Below, piece after piece: positions 5,928 to 11,426 of a stretch of 11,426 nt of DNA. The DNA is taken from contig CBEWDL010000108.1 in the NCBI GenBank assembly GCA_965555375.1, positions 1 to 11,426 on the forward strand. The letters run 5' to 3'. Within the stretch, counting starts at the first letter, position 1. The number at the start of each line of letters is the position of its first letter. The notes under the pieces are model-generated. The model had not been told where the DNA came from. It saw only the letters and a list, made by a program, of their open reading frames with translations, and did no database searches. The position numbers were made by a program, and so were the translations under genes. Source of the DNA: CBDVBL01 sp965555375 (lineage in GTDB: Bacteria; Zixibacteria; MSB-5A5; UBA10806).

Positions 5928-8072
5928 TCATGGCAGCCTGAATCTCTTCCTCAATCCCCACTCGATTGACAGGCCGGCCAAAAGAATAATTAGAAACAGC
6001 GGCATGCCGAACGGCCTTATCCGAGCGTGGGTTTCTTCGGTATAGGGGGTCAGTTTCAAATCGCTGGAGAATTGTTGAAAATCATCTTTTGTATAAGCGA
6101 TAGCTTCCGTGGCTTCGCTAATCCTGCGGGTCAGGTTGTAATCGGGAGAGCGGGATGCCATCTCCAGGCTGAACCTTTCTATCGTAAATTTTCCCGACGT
6201 CGTACCCGCGGTATCCCCGTAGGATGACGCTAAGGCATTGAAAACATAGTCACCCGCTGGAAGCGATGATATTTCGCCGGTGTAAATGCCGTTGCCTGAT
6301 TGGGTTAATACGGCATCCTTAATTGGAGTTTCCTCACCCTCCGGGATGATCGAAACCGTCACCAGAGCGCCGCTTCTCGGGCGGCTGGCCTCGTCGTACA
6401 GGTACCCTGTCAGAAGCACCGGCTCGCCAAGACGATATACTTTGCGGTCGGTTATTATCCGGAAATTTTCCGCTCGCTCGCCGGCCGTTGCCCATCGGGC
6501 GAGATTTCTCCAGAATCCCGGAATTGCCCTTGATAGTCTATCATCCTTTGCCGATCCGAAATGGCTGCGCCATAATGGAAATCCGGTAATCGCAGCCACC
6601 CGACCGTGACCGTACTTGCCTACTGTCAGCACCGGAATTGCGCCCTCGCTTCTCTGGCGATTCCTGGTTTCGAGAAGCACATCGCCGGTCGTGCGAATAC
6701 CAGAGATGAAGCGGCCAAACGGCGGAAGAGAATTCCACAGCCTGCCGCTTGTCTCCGGATCGTCGTCAAGCAGGATTGCGGCATGATGTTTTTGGGTCGG
6801 CGCGATCTCGAAAAAGAATTCGCCTTCCATTACCGATGGTTTCCGCAGGTCCAACGGAAACAGACCATCGAATGAACCGATGTCCGAAAGACAACCTGCG
6901 CCTGCCACATAGATGAGAGAACCGCCATCCTCCACGTACTTTTTTAGATCGGAGACGGCTATCCGCAGCTCCCGGGGCGAGCTATCTACAAGCAACACTA
7001 TATCGTATTTCTTAAGATCATCTATGCTTCTCGGTACGCCGGGCGATGAAAATCTTCCGCCGCCTTCCGGGAACACATCGTCCACCTCGAATTCATCGAA
7101 TTCCGACAGGGCACGATTGATAAATTTGTATTCCCAATCCAGAGACGCCGACCCGAGAAATATTCTGATTTTATTTTTCAGCACCCTGACAGCGAAAATC
7201 CTCTCGTTGTCGACACTTTCTCTCTCCTGTCCCAATATGGGAGTTGAAATGGCATATTCATAATCGCCCGGTTCCGGTGCCGTTATGTCGAACTCTATTT
7301 TCGTCTTACGCCCTTCACGAGGTATATCAAAAGGCTTCTCCGCGACTACCTTATTGCCGATCTTAAGATAGATCCTTGATTTCTGAGCCTCGATCCCTTC
7401 GGCGCCTATTTGTACCTCTATTCTGAAATTATCGCCGCTATAGGCAACTGCCGGCGAAATTACTTCATCGATAGCGAGATTATACTCTTCGATTTTCTCC
7501 CCGACTGTCAGAGTATAAACCGGAACGTTAAGCTTCATACCGGCTTTAACCGGATCGCCTCCGAGATTCTGCCGGCCATCCGTTATCAAAAGAATCCCGC
7601 TGAACCTGTCGAAATCCTTCCCTGAGCCGAGATCTTGTAACGCCCGTACAATCGATGTAGCATCGCCCCGGAGATCCGAGGTCGACGGGAAATCCTCTAT
7701 CTGCAACAAGCTGTCCGAAAAGGAAAAGAGCTTATAATCGTTTTTAAGATCCGGCAGCACCTGTCGACTGAGACTATCGGCCAGATCGATCCTTGGACTA
7801 CCTTCAAGAGTAACGGCCATGCTCCTGGAATGATCGACCAGAACCGCCAGCATCGGTCGCACCAGTTTCGACGAATAGAGATTTAACACAGGTTCTATTA
7901 AAAAAAGTCCCAGAAGAAGAATCATGGCTCCCCTGAGAATGGCCAGTAATATTCTCCAGAACCGGCGCAGGGGAGGAAAACTTCTACGATACGATACTAC
8001 GCCAACTATGATCCCGATCAGGGTGAAGATCGAATACCAGAACCAATGACTTGATAATACTGCGATTTCCAT
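5928..8072 (-). CDS. VWA and class I amidotransferase-like membrane protein
   Basis: From the ATG at 8072 this is a 714-residue membrane protein. Two N-terminal helices (about 9-28 and 39-59) precede a von Willebrand factor A domain at about 74-193 with an intact MIDAS metal site: D80-x-S82-x-S84 (DHSRS), a Thr at about 139 and Asp165 (ITDGRQN). A beta-rich Ig-like stretch follows. About 300-528 is a glutamine-amidotransferase-like Rossmann region (YDIVLLVDSSPREL, KYVEDGGSLIYVAGAG, GKYGHGRVAAITGFPLWR) with no convincing catalytic triad. A second Ig-like domain and a C-terminal helix (about 690-705) end in a basic tail. This architecture is widespread in bacterial genomes with little known function; ligand binding or assembly at the membrane is an inference. 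The frame extends to a GTG at 8108, but that codon lies inside the terminator hairpin of the upstream gene. No strong Shine-Dalgarno sequence is visible for either start. Confidence 0.85.
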   Translation of the reverse strand: MEIAVLSSHWFWYSIFTLIGIIVGVVSYRRSFPPLRRFWRILLAILRGAMILLLGLFLIEPVLNLYSSKLVRPMLAVLVDHSRSMAVTLEGSPRIDLADSLSRQVLPDLKNDYKLFSFSDSLLQIEDFPSTSDLRGDATSIVRALQDLGSGKDFDRFSGILLITDGRQNLGGDPVKAGMKLNVPVYTLTVGEKIEEYNLAIDEVISPAVAYSGDNFRIEVQIGAEGIEAQKSRIYLKIGNKVVAEKPFDIPREGRKTKIEFDITAPEPGDYEYAISTPILGQERESVDNERIFAVRVLKNKIRIFLGSASLDWEYKFINRALSEFDEFEVDDVFPEGGGRFSSPGVPRSIDDLKKYDIVLLVDSSPRELRIAVSDLKKYVEDGGSLIYVAGAGCLSDIGSFDGLFPLDLRKPSVMEGEFFFEIAPTQKHHAAILLDDDPETSGRLWNSLPPFGRFISGIRTTGDVLLETRNRQRSEGAIPVLTVGKYGHGRVAAITGFPLWRSHFGSAKDDRLSRAIPGFWRNLARWATAGERAENFRIITDRKVYRLGEPVLLTGYLYDEASRPRSGALVTVSIIPEGEETPIKDAVLTQSGNGIYTGEISSLPAGDYVFNALASSYGDTAGTTSGKFTIERFSLEMASRSPDYNLTRRISEATEAIAYTKDDFQQFSSDLKLTPYTEETHARIRPFGMPLFLIILLAGLSIEWGLRKRFRLP

Positions 8073-8097
8073 AAAAGGCACCGTCGATCTTTCCGAC

Positions 8098-8130
8098 AAA
8101 AAAGCCACTCACACTATCGAACAGAGTGGC
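8098..8130 (-). terminator. Intrinsic terminator of the polyprenyl synthase gene
   Basis: On the minus strand GCCACTC and GAGTGGC form a 7-base-pair stem (8124-8130 with 8104-8110) around a 13-base loop, followed at once by six Ts (8098-8103). It begins 28 bases after the polyprenyl synthase stop codon. On the plus strand no T-run follows the stem, so it works only in the minus direction. Confidence 0.75.
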
Positions 8131-8158
8131 GAAGCGTTACCCGTTAATGTTTGAAAGC

Positions 8159-9121
8159 CTATCTATCCCTGATGGCCGCCAGAGTGGCCAGATCCTCCAG
8201 CGCCGGTTTCATAGGCAAGCCATCCAGCCCGCCCAGAATTTCCACCGCCCTTTCAACGTAGTGTCGGGCCTTTTGTTCCGCATATTCGATGCCGCCGTTT
8301 TCCCTCACGAAATTCACAACCTCAGCGATATCGGCCTGGCCGACATCACCACCCAGAATCTTCTTGAACTTCTCACGAGAATTGCCATTATCATTTTTCA
8401 AAGCCTTTATCAATGGCAGAGTAACGCAGCCCTCGCGTATATCCGATCCCAGCGACTTACCTGTCTTCTTCGTCTCGCCGATTAAATCGAGAATATCATC
8501 GGTAATCTGGAACGCCAGCCCGATATTCTCGCCGTAGTTTCTCAATCCTCTTCGTATGTCGCCATTTTGTCCGGAACAGATTGCCCCGGCCTCCGCCGAG
8601 CAGGCAAACAGCGACGCCGTCTTGTCGGCGATTATGCTCAAGTATGTCTCCTCGGCGATATCGAAATCGCCGGTACAAAACACCTGATTGAGCTCCCCCA
8701 CCGAGACCCTCTCGGTGGCCCTGGCGAATGTCTCCATAAGATCGGGTGAGTCGGCTTTCACCAGCATACCGAACGCTTTGGCGAAGAAATAGTCCCCCAT
8801 CAAAACCGAAACAAGGTTGTTCCACTTGTGGTTGACGGTCTCGATACCTCGCCGGGTAACAGATTCGTCTATCACGTCATCATGAAGAAGAGTGGCGGTA
8901 TGAATCAACTCGATCGCCAGAGCGGCGTCGAGCGAAGATCGATTCTGTTTTCCCGAGGTCAGAAACAGAAGGGCTGGCCGCAGACGTTTGCCGGAAGAAC
9001 CGTAAAGATGATCTGTTATGAAACGAATGATAGGAGAGTCTGTCTCAAGGACTCTTTTTAATTCCGATTCAAATTCCTCTAACTGGCCGGAAATGGGGGC
9101 GAATACGCTGGAAAAATCCAT
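8159..9121 (-). CDS. Long-chain polyprenyl diphosphate synthase
   Basis: It is a trans-isoprenyl diphosphate synthase that extends an allylic primer with isopentenyl diphosphate. From the ATG at 9121 it has 320 residues, normal for the octaprenyl/heptaprenyl synthase class. Visible features are GKRLRP (44-49), the first Asp-rich motif DDVID (Asp81, Asp82, Asp85), GDYFFAKAF, the second Asp-rich motif DDILD (Asp208, Asp209, Asp212), GKSLGSDIREGCVTLPLI and the C-terminal AIRDR. The residues four and five places before the first motif are small (Thr, Ala), where short-chain FPP synthases carry aromatics. This argues for a long product such as a menaquinone or ubiquinone side chain. The exact chain length cannot be read from sequence. 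The frame opens at a TTG (9157), but a promoter at 9173-9201 would leave that start almost no leader. The ATG has only a weak Shine-Dalgarno sequence. The gene has its own promoter and terminator. Confidence 0.92.
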   Translation of the reverse strand: MDFSSVFAPISGQLEEFESELKRVLETDSPIIRFITDHLYGSSGKRLRPALLFLTSGKQNRSSLDAALAIELIHTATLLHDDVIDESVTRRGIETVNHKWNNLVSVLMGDYFFAKAFGMLVKADSPDLMETFARATERVSVGELNQVFCTGDFDIAEETYLSIIADKTASLFACSAEAGAICSGQNGDIRRGLRNYGENIGLAFQITDDILDLIGETKKTGKSLGSDIREGCVTLPLIKALKNDNGNSREKFKKILGGDVGQADIAEVVNFVRENGGIEYAEQKARHYVERAVEILGGLDGLPMKPALEDLATLAAIRDR

Positions 9122-9172
9122 TAAAATGTCCACAAAAACCAATTTCTCACATTTCAATTATCCGTAGCCTGC

Positions 9173-9201
9173 ATAATATCCCCTGCCATATTGGATGTCA
9201 A
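9173..9201 (-). promoter_or_regulatory. Near-consensus sigma70 promoter of the polyprenyl synthase gene
   Basis: On the minus strand TTGACA (9196-9201, 6 of 6) is followed by exactly 17 bases and TATTAT (9173-9178, 5 of 6). Transcription should start near 9166, about 45 bases before the ATG at 9121. It lies in the 125-base gap after the SDR stop codon and is the strongest promoter-like sequence in the window. Confidence 0.75.
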
Positions 9202-9246
9202 CTATAAAGCTTCAAAAAGCTGCTTGAGGAATATCGGCGGCTTAAA

Positions 9247-10002
9247 CTATCCCACAAGCACGGCGCCGCCATTGACATTGAGAATCTCGCCCGTTATGAA
9301 ACTCGCCCATTCGGAGGCCAGAAAAACGATGGGTCCTGCAAGCTCTGCGGCCTTAGCTCCCCGTCCCAATGGTATAAGCGAGACATACTCGGGACCGTCC
9401 GGGCCTGTCAACGCATCATGGCTCATATCGGTATCGACCCAGCCCGGCGCAACGCAGTTGACCCTGATCCCGTAAGCCGCCAGCTCCGGGCAGAGCGATT
9501 TGGTCAATGATATCAGGGCCCCTTTGGTTGCCGCATAATGAGAGTGCCAGGCCTCGCCGCGCTGACCGGCAGTGGAGGAAACAAAGATTATATTGCCGGA
9601 TTTCTGTTTTTTCATATAAGGGACAGCTGCCGATGTAGTATAGAAACAGCCCTTGAGATTGATATCGATGGTGCGGTCGAGGACATCATCGGTCATATCC
9701 TCGATGGCGGCTTCGGTCCAGATGCCGGCATTGTTGACGAGAATATCGAGTTTGCCGAATTCATCGATAGTTGCCTTGACAAGGTTCTTACAATCGTGTC
9801 GTTTGCCGACATCGGCTTTCACAATCAGGCATTTCCGTCCCATCTCTGCAATATCCGCTTTGACCTTTTCGGCCTTCGATTTGCTTGCATAGTAGTTGAT
9901 TGCAACATCGGCGCCCAACTCGGCGAATAACCTGGCGGTCGCCGCGCCGATGCCTCGCGATCCACCGGTTATGAGCGCGATTTTATCATCGAATCTCAAC
10001 AT
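9247..10002 (-). CDS. Short-chain dehydrogenase/reductase, FabG-like
   Basis: This is a 251-residue classical SDR that should use NAD(P)H to reduce a ketone or oxidise an alcohol in the cytoplasm. The Rossmann glycine motif is TGGSRGIG (12-19), followed by NNAG (90-93). The catalytic residues are Asn115 (DINLKG), Ser143 (VSSTAG), Tyr156 and Lys160 (HYAATKG), and then the usual PGWVDTDM and ITGEILNVNGG near the end. A basic residue in the glycine motif (Arg16) is often seen in NADPH-preferring members, so NADPH is plausible. The sequence is close to 3-oxoacyl-ACP reductase, but no fatty-acid genes are nearby, so acetoacetyl-CoA reductase or another SDR role is equally possible. The ATG is preceded by AAAGGA at 10008-10013. 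It follows the small membrane protein gene after 63 bases that contain a palindrome. Confidence 0.92.
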   Translation of the reverse strand: MLRFDDKIALITGGSRGIGAATARLFAELGADVAINYYASKSKAEKVKADIAEMGRKCLIVKADVGKRHDCKNLVKATIDEFGKLDILVNNAGIWTEAAIEDMTDDVLDRTIDINLKGCFYTTSAAVPYMKKQKSGNIIFVSSTAGQRGEAWHSHYAATKGALISLTKSLCPELAAYGIRVNCVAPGWVDTDMSHDALTGPDGPEYVSLIPLGRGAKAAELAGPIVFLASEWASFITGEILNVNGGAVLVG

Positions 10003-10028
10003 GATTATCCTTTAATCCTTCTTCCATG

Positions 10029-10070
10029 AGTAGGTCAAGACCCTCCGGGTCTTGACAATTAAAGCCTACT
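10029..10070. repeat. Two-part palindrome with GTAGG/CCTAC ends, REP-like
   Basis: A perfect 10-base stem, GTCAAGACCC (10034-10043) with GGGTCTTGAC (10047-10056) around a TCC loop, is nested inside an outer pair AGTAGG (10029-10034) and CCTACT (10065-10070). The two share the G at 10034, and a spacer AATTAAAG intervenes on the 3' side only. There is no T-run after the stem on either strand. The 3' edge overlaps the stop codon of the 61-residue gene (10066-10068). The ends match those of the 1948-1974 palindrome although the cores differ. Confidence 0.65.
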
Positions 10071-10251
10071 TTTTCTCGTCCTCCTTCTCGTCAACTTTAT
10101 CATCCACAATCCACCCCTCGCCGACCTCCTTCCCCGGCCGCTTTTTCTTCACCCTATCCTGCGGCTGTTTCCTCGCTGTAACCCGGAATAGGGATGACAA
10201 TAGCCTGTACAATACAAGAGCGGCCAATATGATCAGGATGATTCTAAGCAA
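10066..10251 (-). CDS. Small single-pass membrane protein, 61 residues
   Basis: I do not recognise a family. Residues 2-19 are a hydrophobic helix (LRIILIILAALVLYRLLS). The rest is a highly charged tail: a basic stretch (RVTARKQPQDRVKKKRPGK), the segment EVGEGWIVDDKV, and an acidic/lysine end (DEKEDEKK). The start is a TTG at 10249-10251. An in-frame TGA lies six codons upstream and no other start precedes the helix, while a GGGG Shine-Dalgarno sequence (10258-10261) sits 6 bases before the TTG. A nearby ATG (10253-10255) is out of frame and closes after seven codons. The stop is TAG at 10066-10068. It lies 59 bases after the radical SAM gene and 63 before the SDR gene on the same strand, so co-transcription is possible. 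Hydrophobic-then-charged order and good signals support a real gene. Confidence 0.65.
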   Translation of the reverse strand: MLRIILIILAALVLYRLLSSLFRVTARKQPQDRVKKKRPGKEVGEGWIVDDKVDEKEDEKK

Positions 10252-10310
10252 TTCATGCCCCTGATTTCAATTGCGATGCCATGTCGCCGAGACCTGCTTT
10301 TCCCCCATGG

Positions 10311-11078
10311 TCATCCAGAGAATGCCCTGGCGGCGATATCGGTAGTCGTGCTTATTTGTGCTGCTATCTCTTTTAGCCGATCAGGTGAAACCAGCGATAT
10401 TTCTGTATTGGGAACAGGCCGATCTATCGAGTAAAGATGAACCTCTTTCGGCTTAATCTGTCTGAGCTTATCGATATATTCAATCAATTCATCCTCACCG
10501 CAGTTCGAGGGTTCGCCGTCCACAAATACCGTCTGAATATAAATACCATTCATCGAGGAAAGGATTTCGACAATATCCTCAAACTTGATCCCTTTAGCCG
10601 GCCTGTTAATAGCCCTGAAAGTCCCGGCCTTGCCGGTATCGAGTTTGAATACCGGCAGATCCAACTTTCCGATGCTGTCTTTTACATCTTTATTTATCAG
10701 GCCGGTCGAATTTGAAAGCAGTGCGACTTTGGCATCGGGCCGATATCTATTTCGCAGATCCACGACCGCATCGACCAGCTCGGCAAACCGGGGATAGAGA
10801 GTCGGTTCGCCGTTGCCGGAGAAGGTGATCAGATCGAGTTTCACGGGTGACTGCAGCGTCTCCTCCAGGGCCTTCACGACATCGTCAAATTCCGGCAGAT
10901 CGGAGCTGTATTGCCCGACATTCATGGTGCACCTTTTTGTCAGGCCGTAGTGGCAGTATACGCAGTTGAAGGAGCAGAGCTTATCGCTGGTCGGCATGAG
11001 ATTGATCCCCAGCGCCCTGCCGTATCTCCGCGAATTCACCGGGCCGTAAAGGATGCCCTGCTGGAGCGGTAAAACCAT
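10311..11078 (-). CDS. Radical SAM protein of the COG0731 type
   Basis: The 255-residue protein carries the radical SAM cluster motif CxxxCxxC (Cys36, Cys40, Cys43 counted from the first of two adjacent Met codons; CSFNCVYC). This binds a [4Fe-4S] cluster and S-adenosylmethionine. It is preceded by YGPVNSRRYGRALGINLMP, characteristic of the COG0731 Fe-S oxidoreductases, which are distantly related to the wybutosine enzyme TYW1. FSGNGEPTL (87-95) is the SAM-binding GGE-like motif, and LLSNSTGL follows on a later strand. No flavodoxin domain or second cysteine cluster is evident, and the substrate is unknown. Two ATG codons stand side by side at 11081 and 11078. GGAGG at 11084-11088 is 2 bases from the first and 5 from the second, so the second is preferred. 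It is first in a possible run with the 61-residue protein and the SDR. Confidence 0.88.
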   Translation of the reverse strand: MVLPLQQGILYGPVNSRRYGRALGINLMPTSDKLCSFNCVYCHYGLTKRCTMNVGQYSSDLPEFDDVVKALEETLQSPVKLDLITFSGNGEPTLYPRFAELVDAVVDLRNRYRPDAKVALLSNSTGLINKDVKDSIGKLDLPVFKLDTGKAGTFRAINRPAKGIKFEDIVEILSSMNGIYIQTVFVDGEPSNCGEDELIEYIDKLRQIKPKEVHLYSIDRPVPNTEISLVSPDRLKEIAAQISTTTDIAARAFSG

Positions 11079-11144
11079 CATATCCTCCGCTTAATTATAC
11101 GATATTGGTTCGGTTAAGCGAAAGGGAAACGAGCCATTTTTGTT

Positions 11145-11223
11145 GCGCCGTCGGGAACCTCATACGAGTCGTAGACCCTTCCCGACGGTTGGCTTGCTGT
11201 CAGGAAAGGATTCCTGACAGCGC
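11145..11223. repeat. Tandem pair of palindromes with related arms
   Basis: The left unit pairs CCGTCGGGA (11148-11156) with TCCCGACGG (11180-11188), and its loop holds a further small palindrome TACGAGTCGTA. The right unit pairs GCTGTCAGGAA (11196-11206) with TTCCTGACAGC (11211-11221) around AGGA. The outermost arms, GCGCCGTCGGGAA (11145-11157) and TTCCTGACAGCGC (11211-11223), are also inverted copies with 11 of 13 positions matching, so all four arms look derived from one sequence. There is no T-run on either side, so they are not simple terminators. The right edge ends two bases before the stop codon of the HNH gene. Confidence 0.7.
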
Positions 11224-11225
11224 GG

Positions 11226-11426
11226 TTAATTATCCTTATATTTCCTTTTCCCGTAATGCAGCCGGGCATGGCTCCCACGTTTCATCACCTGCAGGTTTCG
11301 GGGGCTGTTATTGAGCTTGTTGCCGTCCCGGTGATGAACCACATGCCCCTCCCAGATCTTGCCGCCCACCTTTTTCTCGGCGTTGTAGATATGGGTGAAT
11401 CTCCACCGGCTCCACCAGTCCCGGTA
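11226..11426 (-). CDS. HNH endonuclease, C-terminal part (gene enters from the right edge)
   Basis: On the minus strand the frame is open from the window edge to a TAA at 11226-11228, giving 66 residues. No start is expected inside the window. The sequence contains a clear HNH nuclease core: GHVVHHRDGNKLNNSPRNL followed by QVMKRGSHARLH. The His-His pair (31-32 of the visible part), the Asn of PRNL (44) and the His of GSHARLH (53) occupy the expected catalytic and metal positions. Such domains cut DNA as homing or phage-type nucleases, in restriction systems, or as small stand-alone proteins. The missing N-terminus would be needed to tell which. The protein ends soon after the domain in a lysine-rich tail (GKRKYKDN). 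A pair of palindromes begins two bases past its stop codon. Confidence 0.8.
   Translation of the reverse strand, partial: YRDWWSRWRFTHIYNAEKKVGGKIWEGHVVHHRDGNKLNNSPRNLQVMKRGSHARLHYGKRKYKDN

Noticed and set aside
9205..9225. Terminator after the SDR gene
   Set aside because: A short AGCTT/AAGCT stem with few Ts follows on the minus strand, but it is too small to support and lies just upstream of the polyprenyl synthase promoter.
11094..11099. Perfect TATAAT on the minus strand ahead of the radical SAM gene
   Set aside because: Transcription from it would begin at about 11087, inside the Shine-Dalgarno sequence at 11084-11088, and the matching -35 position (TTCGCT) is poor. It may be chance in an AT-rich gap.
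1..11426. CRISPR array, tRNA or rRNA gene, defence or secretion island
   Set aside because: No regularly spaced direct repeats, no cloverleaf-like or rRNA sequence, and no recognisable cluster of defence or secretion genes were seen. The partial HNH gene alone is not enough.

Overview
The window is a gene-dense stretch of a bacterial chromosome. It carries eleven protein-coding genes, two of which run off the window edges. There are no rRNA or tRNA genes, no CRISPR array and no recognisable insertion sequence. The organism looks like a diderm bacterium with mid-range GC: it has a lipobox-bearing surface protein with PKD-like and carboxypeptidase-regulatory-like domains, a large von Willebrand/amidotransferase-like membrane protein, a single-chain glycyl-tRNA synthetase, and GTG and TTG starts. 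Together with several GTAGG...CCTAC-type intergenic palindromes, this would fit an uncultured lineage of the FCB type, such as Zixibacteria or a relative. That placement is an impression, not a demonstration.

Layout. Bases 3-503 (+) hold the 3' part of an unrecognised gene. Bases 563-4474 (-) hold a housekeeping cluster transcribed in the order eno, ftsB-like, recO, glyQS. The eno/ftsB gap is 5 bases and the ftsB/recO gap is 11 bases, so these three are probably one transcript from a sigma70-like promoter at 4516-4543. glyQS follows after 146 bases that contain a plausible promoter of its own and two hairpins. Bases 4802-5845 (+) hold a secreted lipoprotein, divergent from eno. Bases 5928-8072 (-) hold the VWA/amidotransferase-like membrane protein, convergent with the lipoprotein. 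Bases 8159-9121 (-) hold a long-chain polyprenyl diphosphate synthase that appears to be a self-contained unit, with a near-consensus promoter (9173-9201) and an intrinsic terminator (8098-8130). Bases 9247-11078 (-) hold an SDR oxidoreductase, a 61-residue membrane protein with a TTG start, and a COG0731-type radical SAM protein. At the right edge (11226-11426, -) is the C-terminal part of an HNH endonuclease that has no start inside the window.

How the parts relate. Enolase (glycolysis), FtsB (division), RecO (recombinational repair) and GlyRS (translation) are core functions grouped by conserved neighbourhood, not by one pathway. The polyprenyl synthase probably supplies a quinone side chain or a lipid carrier. 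I see no coherent accessory or defence system.

The most interesting non-coding signal is a set of intergenic palindromes. Two have different cores but share GTAGG/CCTAC termini (1948-1974 and 10029-10070). A tandem pair with related arms (11145-11223) abuts the stop codon of the HNH gene. These look like dispersed REP-like elements, but copy number cannot be judged from one window. Several starts are better placed downstream of the longest open frame, and in three cases the promoter or terminator position decides the choice (eno, the polyprenyl synthase, the VWA protein).
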